Assembly: GCA_900770345.1 (NCBI GenBank) | Contig: CAAGKF010000111.1 | Span: forward strand, 23,126-87,125 | Reading direction: 5' to 3' | DNA length: 64,000 nt | Origin: Lachnospiraceae bacterium | GTDB lineage: Bacteria; Bacillota; Clostridia; Lachnospirales; Lachnospiraceae | Part shown: piece after piece, positions 33,565 through 42,004 of the stretch | Layout of the letters: every line of letters starts with the position of its first letter | Position numbering within the stretch: position 1 is the first letter of the stretch | The notes under the pieces: generated by a model | Databases searched by the model: none | Told to the model about the DNA's origin: nothing | The model's input: the letters and a program-made list of their open reading frames with translations, nothing else | Translations under genes and position numbers: made by a program

Positions 33565-34830
33565 TTATGCCTCCTCAATCTTTACGGTTATGGTCTTTAA
33601 GTCCGGATACTCCAGAAGCCTGGCCTTTTCCAGTCTGATCTCCTCCATCTCGCCCGGAGCCACCACCGGACGCTTCCGGTGAAGCACCCTTTCATCATCA
33701 AAATATACGCTGATATAGCAGTTTTTATATACGCCGCCTACGCGGAACCTGACAGTCAGTTTGTCCTCCATCTGCTCCGGATGGATCGTGGAAGGAACAG
33801 TATAGCGCACTCCCTCGATGGGATTGAGACGGATCTCCCGGCCGGCCTCCTTTGCTCGTTCACCTTTTACAAAGGCCGCAGCATTCTTTCCCGCTGCCGC
33901 AGCTTCCTCGGATACAAAATCCACCAGATCATGAACATGAAGCACATTGCCGCAGGCAAAAACGCCTTCAATACTGGTTTCCAGGCTTTCATTTACAATC
34001 GGTCCGGAAGTGATGGGGCTCATTTCTACTCCCGCACCTCTGGAAAGCTCGTTCTCCGGTATCAGACCTACTGACAGCAGCAGCGTATCGCAGTCATAAT
34101 CCTCCTCCGTTCCCGGAATCGGCTTTCCTTTGCTGTCCACCTCAGCGATGGTGATCCCCGTCAGACGTTCTTTTCCCCGGATCTCCACCACCGTATGACT
34201 TAACTTCAGCGGAATATCATAGTCGTTCAGGCACTGCACAATATTTCTCTTTAATCCGCCGGAATAAGGCATCAGCTCTGCCACCACCTTGACCTTCGCG
34301 CCTTCAAGGGTCATACGGCGCGCCATGATCAGTCCGATATCGCCGGAGCCCAGGATCACTACCTCCCTGCCCGGCATAAATCCCTCTCTGTTTACCAGGC
34401 GTTGGGCCGTTCCCGCGGAGTAAATGCCGGCCGGACGGTAGCCGGGAATGTTTAACGCGCCTCTGGACCGCTCCCTGCAGCCCATGGCCAGAATCACAGC
34501 TCCCGCCTGAATCATGAACATTCCTTCCTCCCGGTTCATCGCCGTTACCACCTTCTCATGGCTGATGTCCATGACCATGGTATGCAGCTTATATTCAATG
34601 TTCAGCTCCTTCACCTGATCGATAAATCTAGCCGCGTATTCCGGTCCCGTCAGTTCCTCCTTAAAGGTGTGGAGACCGAAGCCGTTGTGGATGCACTGAT
34701 TTAAGATTCCTCCCAGCTCCTTATCCCTCTCCAGGATCAGTATGCTGTCTGCTCCGCTTTTCTTCGCGGAAACCGCGGCCGCAAGCCCTGCGGGGCCGCC
34801 GCCAATGATTACGATATCATATTCTTTCAT
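33565..34830 (-). CDS. NAD(P)/FAD-dependent oxidoreductase of the glycerol operon
   Basis: 421 residues from the ATG at 34828-34830; an open frame extends 23 codons further but overlaps glpA. The N-terminal FAD motif is VIIGGGPAGLAAAVSAKKSG, a second dinucleotide motif is VVILGSGDIGLIMARRM (about 150-166), and FACGNVLHVHDLVDFVSEEA closes the flavin site, as in the pyridine nucleotide-disulfide reductase class. No redox-active CxxC pair is seen. With GlpA and DUF1667 it likely passes electrons from glycerol 3-phosphate to NAD(P) or another carrier. This is inference from gene order. Confidence 0.85.
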   Translation of the reverse strand: MKEYDIVIIGGGPAGLAAAVSAKKSGADSILILERDKELGGILNQCIHNGFGLHTFKEELTGPEYAARFIDQVKELNIEYKLHTMVMDISHEKVVTAMNREEGMFMIQAGAVILAMGCRERSRGALNIPGYRPAGIYSAGTAQRLVNREGFMPGREVVILGSGDIGLIMARRMTLEGAKVKVVAELMPYSGGLKRNIVQCLNDYDIPLKLSHTVVEIRGKERLTGITIAEVDSKGKPIPGTEEDYDCDTLLLSVGLIPENELSRGAGVEMSPITSGPIVNESLETSIEGVFACGNVLHVHDLVDFVSEEAAAAGKNAAAFVKGERAKEAGREIRLNPIEGVRYTVPSTIHPEQMEDKLTVRFRVGGVYKNCYISVYFDDERVLHRKRPVVAPGEMEEIRLEKARLLEYPDLKTITVKIEEA

Positions 34831-34847
34831 CTTCCCGACGCCCCTTT

Positions 34848-36284
34848 CTATATCCTGTCCTTGTTGATTCCTGTCACGATCCTGGATTCGCCTCCACATT
34901 TGGTGATCTCGCCCATCTCAAGATGAAGCTCTCTGGACAGGATCTCCATGGTACGCGGTGAACAGAATCCCGCCTGGCAGCGTCCCATACCGGCACGCGT
35001 CCTGCGCTTCACCCCATCCAGGGACTTTGCCCCCAGCGGGCGGTGGATAGCATCCAGTATCTCTCCTTCCGTCACCATCTCGCAGCGGCAGATGATATTT
35101 CCATATGCAGGCTGTTCTTTAATCAGGGCATTTCGCTCCTCCATCGTCAGAGTGTCCGGTTTTAAAATGCCCTTTCTCGTTCCCACGAAATCAGGATTTT
35201 CCTTCAAATCCAGGATGTCTTTTACGATATCCGCCACCATACAGCCAATGGCCGGACAGCTGGTCAGGCCCGGAGACTCGATGCCGGCACAGTCCACAAA
35301 GCCGGGCGCCTCCTCCAGCTCCTTTATAATAAATTCATGGCCCGCCTCATGGGCACGAAGGCCCGCGAAGGAAGTGATCACCTGGCGCAGCGGCACATTC
35401 TTTACCGTATTGGCGCATTTGGTGATAACCTCATCCAGTCCCTGACGGGTGGTATTGGTGCCTTCCTTATCTTCAATATCGATGGCTGTCGGTCCCACGA
35501 TCAGATTGCCGTGGACCGTCGGAGCCACCAGAATTCCCTTTCCGAACTTTCCGGGAAGAGCAAAAATCGTCCTGGAAACATGCTGTCCCGCCGTGTGATC
35601 CAGGAGGCAGTAATCGCCGCGTCTCGGGGTAATGGTCAGCTTTTCTTCGCTGACCATATTGTGTATCTGATCAGCGTATACGCCTGCCGCGTTTACCACA
35701 CATTTCGTCTCATACATACCGTTATTCGTCCGGATGCGAAAGCCTCCCTCGATCTTTTCGATGTCCTCCACCCTGGTATTAAAGAAAAATTCCACACCGT
35801 TGACGCTGGCATTTTCCGCCATGGCGATATTCAGACCAAAGGGGCAGACGATTCCTGCAGTGGGCGCATACAGCGCCGCAACCGCCTGGTCGGAGATATT
35901 CGGCTCCATCTCCTCCAGCTCCTTACGCTCCACAATACGAAGCCCTTCAACGCCGTTTTTAACGCCGCGCTCGTACAGTGCTTCCAAACCCGGCCGGCTT
36001 TCCTCATCCGTACATACTACCAGGGAGCCATTCTGAATAAACTCAAAATCAAGCTCCTTCGCAAGCTGCGGCATCATTTTATTTCCCATAACATTCAGCT
36101 TTGCCATCAGAGAGCCGCTGGCCGCATCATATCCGGCATGGACAATGGCACTGTTTGCTTTGGAGGTGCCGCAGCATACATCTTCCTCCTTCTCCAGCAC
36201 ACAGGCCTTCACCTGATAGCGGGACAATTCTCTTGCTGATGCGGAGCCGGACACACCGGCGCCGATAATGATCACATCATACAT
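34848..36284 (-). CDS. glpA: Glycerol-3-phosphate dehydrogenase-like flavoprotein (GlpA type)
   Basis: 478 residues from the ATG at 36282-36284, chosen over an in-frame ATG 17 codons upstream because AAGGAGAG precedes it. A DAO-fold FAD domain opens with VIIIGAGVSGSASARELSRY and holds GTSKANSAIVHAGYD. The C-terminal domain holds the BFD-like Fe-S cysteines (IICRCEMVTEGEI and GMGRCQAGFCSP). It oxidises glycerol 3-phosphate to dihydroxyacetone phosphate. The related gene of other clostridia is called L-2-hydroxyglutarate oxidase-like in some annotations, so the substrate is inferred from context. A leader hairpin precedes it. Confidence 0.85.
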   Translation of the reverse strand: MYDVIIIGAGVSGSASARELSRYQVKACVLEKEEDVCCGTSKANSAIVHAGYDAASGSLMAKLNVMGNKMMPQLAKELDFEFIQNGSLVVCTDEESRPGLEALYERGVKNGVEGLRIVERKELEEMEPNISDQAVAALYAPTAGIVCPFGLNIAMAENASVNGVEFFFNTRVEDIEKIEGGFRIRTNNGMYETKCVVNAAGVYADQIHNMVSEEKLTITPRRGDYCLLDHTAGQHVSRTIFALPGKFGKGILVAPTVHGNLIVGPTAIDIEDKEGTNTTRQGLDEVITKCANTVKNVPLRQVITSFAGLRAHEAGHEFIIKELEEAPGFVDCAGIESPGLTSCPAIGCMVADIVKDILDLKENPDFVGTRKGILKPDTLTMEERNALIKEQPAYGNIICRCEMVTEGEILDAIHRPLGAKSLDGVKRRTRAGMGRCQAGFCSPRTMEILSRELHLEMGEITKCGGESRIVTGINKDRI

Positions 36285-36314
36285 AAAAGGTAATCTCTCC
36301 TTCTCGCTAAAGAA

Positions 36315-36368
36315 GAGCCTGATAAAGAAACGCATCCTTCGATACGCAATTGTCAGGCTCCTCTCTCA
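36315..36368 (-). promoter_or_regulatory. glpA leader hairpin, probable GlpP-controlled attenuator
   Basis: On the minus strand TGAGAGAGGAG (36358-36368) runs into the arm GAGCCTGA, whose partner TCAGGCTC ends at 36315 and is followed by TTCTTT. Inner pairing CGTATC/GATGCG strengthens the stem. The TGAGAGAGGAG motif recurs in the glpP leader. Confidence 0.6.
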
Positions 36369-36448
36369 TTCTGCATTATTCAATTGAGTCAGGTAATCTG
36401 ACAATCTTTATCTGTTCTGAAAACCTTATTTTTGTCTCAGAGCGGTTC

Positions 36449-37159
36449 CTACCACGGAATTGCACCATACAGCAGAACTGCCGCGATCGCGCCGATGATC
36501 GGTCCTACAATAACAACAGGAGCATAGCTCCAGTTGGAATCGCCCTTTCCCTTAATCGGAAGAAGAGTATGGGCCAGACGCGGTCCAAGGTCACGGGCCG
36601 GGTTGATCGCATAACCAGTCAGACCTCCCAGGGACATACCGATGGAAACGATGATTCCGAATACAAGGAATTTCTCTACGCCGGGAGCGCAGTTTGCAAC
36701 CTGAGCAATACCCTTGATCGCAAATACAAGAACGAAGGTTCCGATCGCTTCGCTTAAAATATTGAGCGGCATATTCGGAACAGATGGTCCGGTGGAGAAA
36801 ACGCCCAGCTTAGTGCCGGGATTGTCAGTTGCGTCGAACTGATCCTTAAACATAATATAAACCAGACATGCGCCTACAAATGCGCCTGCGAACTGAGCAA
36901 CGATATATCCGGGAACAAGTGCCCAGGACATACTGCCGTCAACTGCCAGTGCAATGGTCAGAGCCGGATTAAAATGAGCTCCGGAGGCTGCTCCGAAAAT
37001 AAATGCCGGTACCATAACGGCAAGGCCCCAGGCAAAGGTGATCTGGATTGATCCTGCACCCTTCATGCCTGATTTATTTAACGTTACGTTTGCTACTACA
37101 CCATCACCTAAAAGAATCAGCATCATGGTTCCTAAAAATTCAGCGATATATGGCAACAT
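36449..37159 (-). CDS. glpF: Glycerol uptake facilitator GlpF
   Basis: 236 residues, an aquaglyceroporin with six membrane helices. The two pore half-helices carry the NPA boxes: HFNPALTIALAV (N64-P65-A66) and INPARDLGPRLAH (near 187), the D after the second NPA being the glycerol channel mark. It lets glycerol enter for GlpK. An AGGGGG site precedes the ATG, downstream of a GC-rich intercistronic hairpin. Confidence 0.97.
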   Translation of the reverse strand: MLPYIAEFLGTMMLILLGDGVVANVTLNKSGMKGAGSIQITFAWGLAVMVPAFIFGAASGAHFNPALTIALAVDGSMSWALVPGYIVAQFAGAFVGACLVYIMFKDQFDATDNPGTKLGVFSTGPSVPNMPLNILSEAIGTFVLVFAIKGIAQVANCAPGVEKFLVFGIIVSIGMSLGGLTGYAINPARDLGPRLAHTLLPIKGKGDSNWSYAPVVIVGPIIGAIAAVLLYGAIPW

Positions 37160-37192
37160 ATAGCGTACCCCCTATTCTTTTGTGGTCCGGGC

Positions 37193-37213
37193 CGGCGGCT
37201 TTCCCTGCCGCCG
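37193..37213 (-). promoter_or_regulatory. GC-rich intercistronic hairpin before glpF
   Basis: CGGCGGC (37193-37199) and GCCGCCG (37207-37213) pair around a 7-base loop, with further CGGG/CCCG pairing outside. No T-run follows, so it is not a terminator. A role in mRNA processing or stability is possible. Confidence 0.4.
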
Positions 37214-37257
37214 ACGCCCGAAACGTGAACTGTTAAGTTTTCTCGCATCCGTTCCCC

Positions 37258-38754
37258 TTAGTTCTCTTTTGCCCAGCCGTAAGAATATTTCACTGCCTTA
37301 TTCCATCCGGCAACTCTTGCGCTACGCTCTTCATCACTGATGGCAGGAGTAAAGATCTTATCAATTGCCCAGTTCTTGATTACATCCTCCTTGCTGGACC
37401 AGTATCCCACTGCCAGACCTGCCAGGTAAGCTGCGCCCATTGCGGTGGTCTCTACGCACTTCGGCCTCTGTACCGGAGCATTGATAATATCAGACTGTAT
37501 CTGCATCAGGAAATTATTGGCACTTGCGCCGCCGTCCACCTTCAAAGCTGCCAGCTCGATGCCGGAATCAGCCTTCATTGCCTGCAGCACGTCATTGGTC
37601 TGATATGCCAGAGATTCCAGTGTCGCACGAATGATATGATATTTATTTACTCCTCTGGTAATGCCTACAATGGTTCCTCTGGCATACTGATCCCAGTGGG
37701 GAGCACCGAGGCCGGTAAAAGCAGGAACAACATAGCAGCCGTTGGTATCTTTCACCTTCTGTGCCATGTACTCGGAATCCGGTGAGGAATCGATCAATCT
37801 CATCTCATCACGCAGCCACTGTACTGCGGCGCCTGCCACAAAGATGGATCCTTCCAGCGCGTAATTTACCTTTCCGTCCAGTCCCCATGCAATGGTGGTA
37901 ACCAGTCCGTTGTTGGAGAACACCGGCTTCTCACCTGTGTTCATCAGCATGAAGCAGCCTGTTCCGTATGTATTCTTTGCCTCGCCCGGATTAAAGCAGG
38001 TCTGTCCGAAAAGTGCCGCCTGCTGGTCGCCTGCTGCTCCGCCGATAGGAATCGGGCCGCCGAAGTAAGACGGGTCAGCCTCTCCGTATACACAACTGGA
38101 AGGCTTCGCCTCCGGAAGCATACATTTCGGAATATTTAACTCGGCCAGGATCTCATCATCCCATTCCAGCTTCTGGATGTTGAACAGCAGTGTTCTGGAA
38201 GCGTTGGAATAATCGGTTACATGAACTTTCCCTTTTGTCAGCTTCCAGATCAGCCACGTCTCTACCGTTCCGAATAACAGCTCGCCTCTTTCCGCACGTT
38301 CTCTCACGCCTTCCACATTGTCCAGAATCCATTTTAATTTGGTGCCGGAGAAATAAGCGTCGATCACAAGTCCGGTCTTCTGACGGAAGGTGTCAACCAG
38401 GCCTTTTTCCTTCAAAGTATCACAGTACTCAGAAGTACGGCGGCACTGCCATACGATCGCATGATAAACCGGCTCTCCTGTTTCCTTGTCCCATACGATA
38501 GTGGTCTCGCGCTGATTGGTAATACCGATCGCCGCAATGTCCTCTGCTGTCGCTCCGATCTTGGACATGGCTTCCACGGCTACACCCAGCTGCGTGGACC
38601 AGATCTCATTGGCATCATGCTCTACCCAGCCTGGTTTCGGAAAATACTGGGTAAATTCCTTCTGAGCCACACTGCACATCTCACCTTTTTCATTGAAAAG
38701 GATACACCGATTGCTGGTGGTTCCCGCGTCAAGCGCCATTACGTACTTTGCCAT
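37258..38754 (-). CDS. glpK: Glycerol kinase
   Basis: 498 residues, full length. FGGY-family kinase making sn-glycerol 3-phosphate. ALDAGTTSNRCILFN is the phosphate 1 motif, TNQRETTIVWD the glycerol-binding arm, GAAGDQQAALFGQ the phosphate 2 motif, and VDGGASANNFLMQIQ the adenosine motif. The usual HPr-phosphorylated His of Gram-positive GlpK cannot be confirmed by eye. An AGAGGAGG site precedes the ATG. It lies between glpP and glpF. Confidence 0.97.
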   Translation of the reverse strand: MAKYVMALDAGTTSNRCILFNEKGEMCSVAQKEFTQYFPKPGWVEHDANEIWSTQLGVAVEAMSKIGATAEDIAAIGITNQRETTIVWDKETGEPVYHAIVWQCRRTSEYCDTLKEKGLVDTFRQKTGLVIDAYFSGTKLKWILDNVEGVRERAERGELLFGTVETWLIWKLTKGKVHVTDYSNASRTLLFNIQKLEWDDEILAELNIPKCMLPEAKPSSCVYGEADPSYFGGPIPIGGAAGDQQAALFGQTCFNPGEAKNTYGTGCFMLMNTGEKPVFSNNGLVTTIAWGLDGKVNYALEGSIFVAGAAVQWLRDEMRLIDSSPDSEYMAQKVKDTNGCYVVPAFTGLGAPHWDQYARGTIVGITRGVNKYHIIRATLESLAYQTNDVLQAMKADSGIELAALKVDGGASANNFLMQIQSDIINAPVQRPKCVETTAMGAAYLAGLAVGYWSSKEDVIKNWAIDKIFTPAISDEERSARVAGWNKAVKYSYGWAKEN

Positions 38755-38801
38755 AAAATACCTCCTCTTTGAAATAGTAAAATATAATAGTTGCTATATA
38801 C

Positions 38802-38823
38802 ACTGCCGACCCCTCCCGGCAGT
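38802..38823 (-). promoter_or_regulatory. Intercistronic hairpin between glpP and glpK
   Basis: ACTGCCG (38802-38808) and CGGCAGT (38817-38823) pair around an 8-base loop. No T-run follows on the minus strand, so read-through into glpK is expected. Confidence 0.4.
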
Positions 38824-38844
38824 TCATATCCGTCAAAAAGGCCT

Positions 38845-39414
38845 CTACATCAGCCACACCCTCTGATTGGTGGAAGATACCGCGATAGCTCCCGCATCCA
38901 GCGCTGCCATAATATCCTCCTTATCTGTGATCAGACCGCCGGCGATTACCTGGATTTTTACTTTTTTGCAGACCTTTTGGATGATTTTTGGCATCACACC
39001 CGGAAGAATTTCAATAAAATCCGGTTTTACCATTACCAGCTGCTTGTCAATATTTTCAAATGAAAGGGAATCAAGAATAAAGAAACGCATCACCGTGTAC
39101 ATGCCCAGCTCCCTAGCTCGCCGGATCATGGCAGGCTTTGTGGAAATAATACCGTCCGCTCCTGTCTGCCTCCTGATAAAATCCACCGCGATCTCCTTTG
39201 TTCCCAGACCTACGATCAGGTCCACGTGGACGATTGCCAGCTTTCCGGCACTGCGTATTTTTCCAACAATATCCGCAATATTTAAGACATCTCCATAAAG
39301 AATAAAAACAACTCTGATATCCTGCACTTTGCAGCATTTTTCCAGTCCGTCAGGATCTTTTATGGCTGCAATTACCGGATTCGCCTCCACCATATCATAA
39401 AATTTCTGGTCCAT
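38845..39414 (-). CDS. glpP: Glycerol-3-phosphate responsive antiterminator GlpP
   Basis: 189 residues. A TIM-barrel RNA-binding antiterminator which, with glycerol 3-phosphate, lets RNA polymerase pass leader terminators of glp genes. Family blocks NPVIAAIKD, VHVDLIVGLGTKEIAVDFI, GADGIISTKP, KPDFIEILPGVMPK and AGGLITDKEDIMAALDAGAIAVSST are intact. The gene has its own leader with a terminator hairpin, so it probably controls itself and glpKF downstream. Confidence 0.95.
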   Translation of the reverse strand: MDQKFYDMVEANPVIAAIKDPDGLEKCCKVQDIRVVFILYGDVLNIADIVGKIRSAGKLAIVHVDLIVGLGTKEIAVDFIRRQTGADGIISTKPAMIRRARELGMYTVMRFFILDSLSFENIDKQLVMVKPDFIEILPGVMPKIIQKVCKKVKIQVIAGGLITDKEDIMAALDAGAIAVSSTNQRVWLM

Positions 39415-39477
39415 GTCCGCTTCTCTCCATTCTGCTCTCTGCCATGCCGTTCCTTTCCGCCGGAAAACATATAAAAA

Positions 39478-39529
39478 AGCATAGCACCAAACAACATTTC
39501 TGTTGTATATGCTATGCTCTCTTCTCTCA
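39478..39529 (-). promoter_or_regulatory. glpP leader terminator with GlpP-type motif
   Basis: The arms AGCATAGCA (39478-39486) and TGCTATGCT (39510-39518) hold a second perfect pair, ACAACA/TGTTGT, around a 4-base loop. On the minus strand TTTTTTAT follows the stem. TGAGAGAAGAG (39519-39529) abuts the 5' arm. It lies about 65 bases before the glpP start. Confidence 0.75.
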
Positions 39530-39554
39530 GCATGTTATTTGATTTCCTGTAATC

Positions 39555-39583
39555 AATATAGCATACTGCACATATTTTTTCAA
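39555..39583 (-). promoter_or_regulatory. glpP operon promoter
   Basis: On the minus strand TTGAAA (39578-39583), a 17-base spacer, and TATATT (39555-39560). Transcripts would start about 20 bases before the leader hairpin. Confidence 0.8.
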
Positions 39584-39684
39584 GTATAGAATGTATTTTC
39601 TTGTATATTTCACATATTATAAAGGTAATTATTTACAGTTTTTATAAAACATTCACAATTTTTTCGTTAATATTTTATCATTTT

Positions 39685-40347
39685 TTATTTTGTATCTTTC
39701 AAAAGCTGTACAAGATCCTCAATGCTCCTGGGCCCCATAAAAATATCCCTGTCATTCAGTACCACAAGAGGCACCCTCTCTATGCGGTAAGCCTCCACCA
39801 GATCCGGATACAGGTTTGCGTCATACATTTCCGCCTGGATCACAGGATTCATCATGGCAATCCTCTGGCAGGCAATCACTACGTCCGGGCAGTGATGGCA
39901 GGCCAGCGATACGCAGATCTTAATCCGCACCGGCCGGCTCAGTTTTTCAATTTTTTTAACGGTTCCCCTGGACAGCTCCTGACCCGGTCCGGCCAAATTG
40001 TAAATTCCGATCACAAAGGAGTTGATCTCCTTCCCTCCCGGCACACCGTGAAAGGCCGCCCTCTGATATACACCATCCAGGAAAAATCCGGTAGCCGGCA
40101 GATGTTCTGTATCCATTCCCAGCCCCTCTCCTTCCTCCGGCGCATACAGAGAAAGGAGGATATGAGAGTCCAGCGCCGCAATCCCCTTCAGGAAGGAAGC
40201 CATTTCCAGAGACTTCTCTTCTTTTAAATCTACGACAGCCTTCAGTTCCACTTCTCTGGTCAGTTTTCCAAAAATCCCCTTCAGCGTTTCCTTTGTCTTT
40301 TCATCCAGCAGCGCACTCTCACCTGAAATCTCCGACAGATCAATCAT
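39685..40347 (-). CDS. Thioredoxin-fold protein like the AhpF N-terminal domain
   Basis: 220 residues, two tandem thioredoxin-like folds as in the N-terminal part of AhpF. The redox pair is CHHC (C150-C153), in the spot of CHNC in AhpF. The flavin reductase half of AhpF is absent. It most likely passes electrons from a thioredoxin reductase to the AhpC peroxiredoxin, encoded 46 bases upstream. A general disulfide reductase role is possible. Confidence 0.8.
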   Translation of the reverse strand: MIDLSEISGESALLDEKTKETLKGIFGKLTREVELKAVVDLKEEKSLEMASFLKGIAALDSHILLSLYAPEEGEGLGMDTEHLPATGFFLDGVYQRAAFHGVPGGKEINSFVIGIYNLAGPGQELSRGTVKKIEKLSRPVRIKICVSLACHHCPDVVIACQRIAMMNPVIQAEMYDANLYPDLVEAYRIERVPLVVLNDRDIFMGPRSIEDLVQLLKDTK

Positions 40348-40393
40348 ATTGTTTCCTCCTGTTCATTCCGAAACAATTCTTCTGAAAGCTCCT

Positions 40394-40960
40394 TTACAGC
40401 AGCCCAACCAGATCCAGACTGGGGGTCAGCGTTTCTTCCCCCGGCTTCCATTTCGCCGGGCAGACCTGATCACCATGTTCCTCCACAAACTGAGCCGCCT
40501 GCACCTTCCGCAAAAGCTCTTCCGCATTCCGCCCGATTCCCATATCGTGGATCTCGTATGCCTTTACCTTCCCCTCCGGATTCAGGATAAAGGTTCCTCG
40601 CAGAGCCTGTCCCTCATCCTCCACAAGAACGCCAAACTGCCTTGCCAGTACACCGGCAGGATCTCCCAGCATGGTATACCGGATCCTGCGGATGGTATCC
40701 GAAGCATCGGCCCAGGCCTTGTGAACAAAATGGGTGTCTTCTGATACGGAATAGATCCGACAGCCGATCTCTTCAAACTCTTCATAGTGATCCTGCAGAT
40801 CTCCCAGCTCCGTAGGGCACACAAACGTAAAATCTGCCGGATAGAAGAACAGGACAGACCAGTGACCCAGAAGCTCCTCTTTGGTAACCTCGGCAAACTT
40901 TCCCTGACAGTATGCCTGTACCTTAAAATTTTCTACTTCCTTTCCGATTAAATTTCCCAT
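40394..40960 (-). CDS. ahpC: Alkyl hydroperoxide reductase peroxiredoxin AhpC
   Basis: 188 residues from the ATG at 40958-40960, with a perfect AAGGAGG upstream; the 16 codons open before it lack one. The typical 2-Cys peroxiredoxin has its peroxidatic Cys48 in FFYPADFTFVCPTEL and the resolving Cys167 in DQVCPAKW. It reduces peroxides. GlyGly-Leu and Tyr-Phe features that set peroxide sensitivity cannot be judged by eye. It has a strong promoter and is cotranscribed with the AhpF-N-like gene. Confidence 0.95.
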   Translation of the reverse strand: MGNLIGKEVENFKVQAYCQGKFAEVTKEELLGHWSVLFFYPADFTFVCPTELGDLQDHYEEFEEIGCRIYSVSEDTHFVHKAWADASDTIRRIRYTMLGDPAGVLARQFGVLVEDEGQALRGTFILNPEGKVKAYEIHDMGIGRNAEELLRKVQAAQFVEEHGDQVCPAKWKPGEETLTPSLDLVGLL

Positions 40961-41006
40961 ATAACCCTCCTTTTTGTAAAATTTCCCGTTTCTTACTGCT
41001 ATTTCC

Positions 41007-41036
41007 ATTATACGGACCGGCCGGCCGCGGTGTCAA
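41007..41036 (-). promoter_or_regulatory. ahpC promoter
   Basis: On the minus strand TTGACA (41031-41036), an 18-base very GC-rich spacer, and TATAAT (41007-41012). No PerR-box-like AT-rich dyad is apparent. Confidence 0.8.
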
Positions 41037-41103
41037 TTGGAAATTATGAATTCCCAGAAAGTCTCTTCAAACAATGCTGCAGTTCGGACGGCGCGAAAAC
41101 AGA

Positions 41104-41149
41104 GAAGACTCCTTTCCGAATCCGCCGCGGAATCCGGAAAAGAGTCTTC
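41104..41149 (-). terminator. Terminator of yebC
   Basis: The arms GAAGACTC (41104-41111) and GAGTCTTC (41142-41149) enclose the long inner pairing of TTTCCG and CGGAAA. The stem is strong. The following T-run on the minus strand is modest (TCTGTTTTCG). Confidence 0.7.
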
Positions 41150-41173
41150 TTCCCATTTGCGATCTGAAATTTC

Positions 41174-41902
41174 TTATTCATCCCAGTTGTGGTAAACCGC
41201 CTGAACATCATCATCCTCATCCAGCAGATCCAGGATACGGTTCATCTTCTTGATAGCCTCCTCATCAGTCAGCTCAACCCAGTTCTGTGGAATCATGGTA
41301 ACATCTGCCTGCATCATCGGGATCTTCTGAGCTTCCAGTGCTTCGCGTACGGCGCTGAAATCATCAGGGGCAGTGATAACTTCATAGCTGTCCTCCTCCT
41401 CAGAGAAATCCTCTGCGCCTGCATCCAGGGCAGCCATCATCAGTTCGTCCGGATCCATCTCACACTCTTCCTTATCGATGATGATCTGACCCTTCTTGTC
41501 AAACATATAGGAAACGCTTCCCGGAGTTCCTACATTTCCGCCGCCCTTTGTAAATGCGCTTCTTACATTGGCTGCGGTACGGTTCTTGTTGTCGGTCAGT
41601 GTATCGACGATGATCGCTACGCCGTTCGGTCCGTAACCCTCGTATGTAAGAGTCTCGTAATTAACGGAGTTTGCATCGCCGGCTGCCTTCTTGATACCGC
41701 GGTCAATGGTATCGTTGGGCATGTTGTTGGCCTTTGCCTTGGCAATTACATCACGAAGCTTGCTGTTATTGGCCGGATCTGGTCCGCCTTCCTTTACGGC
41801 AACTGCAATCTCACGTCCGATCACGGTAAATATCTTGCCCTTTGCGGCGTCGTTGCGCTCTTTCTTATGCTTAATGTTGGCAAATTTTGAATGTCCTGAC
41901 AT
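41174..41902 (-). CDS. yebC: YebC/PmpR family (TACO1) protein
   Basis: 242 residues, the family length. It opens with SGHSKFANIKHKKERNDAAKGKIFT (SGHSK then KHKKERNDA), and includes GGPDPANNSKLRDVIAKAKANNMPNDTI-type helices and GYGPNGVAIIVDTLTDNKNRTA. Members help translation of difficult proline stretches or act as transcription regulators. Which role holds here is unknown. It has its own promoter and terminator. Confidence 0.96.
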   Translation of the reverse strand: MSGHSKFANIKHKKERNDAAKGKIFTVIGREIAVAVKEGGPDPANNSKLRDVIAKAKANNMPNDTIDRGIKKAAGDANSVNYETLTYEGYGPNGVAIIVDTLTDNKNRTAANVRSAFTKGGGNVGTPGSVSYMFDKKGQIIIDKEECEMDPDELMMAALDAGAEDFSEEEDSYEVITAPDDFSAVREALEAQKIPMMQADVTMIPQNWVELTDEEAIKKMNRILDLLDEDDDVQAVYHNWDE

Positions 41903-41966
41903 TGGTAAAACACCCTTTCTTCATTCTTCTCTTCTTCCGGATCTATTCCGATTATACATCTTTTCT

Positions 41967-41995
41967 ATATTATCACGATTTTTTTTATCTGGCAA
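41967..41995 (-). promoter_or_regulatory. yebC promoter
   Basis: On the minus strand TTGCCA (41990-41995), a 17-base spacer, and TAATAT (41967-41972). Confidence 0.7.
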
Positions 41996-42004
41996 GTGGG
42001 AAAT

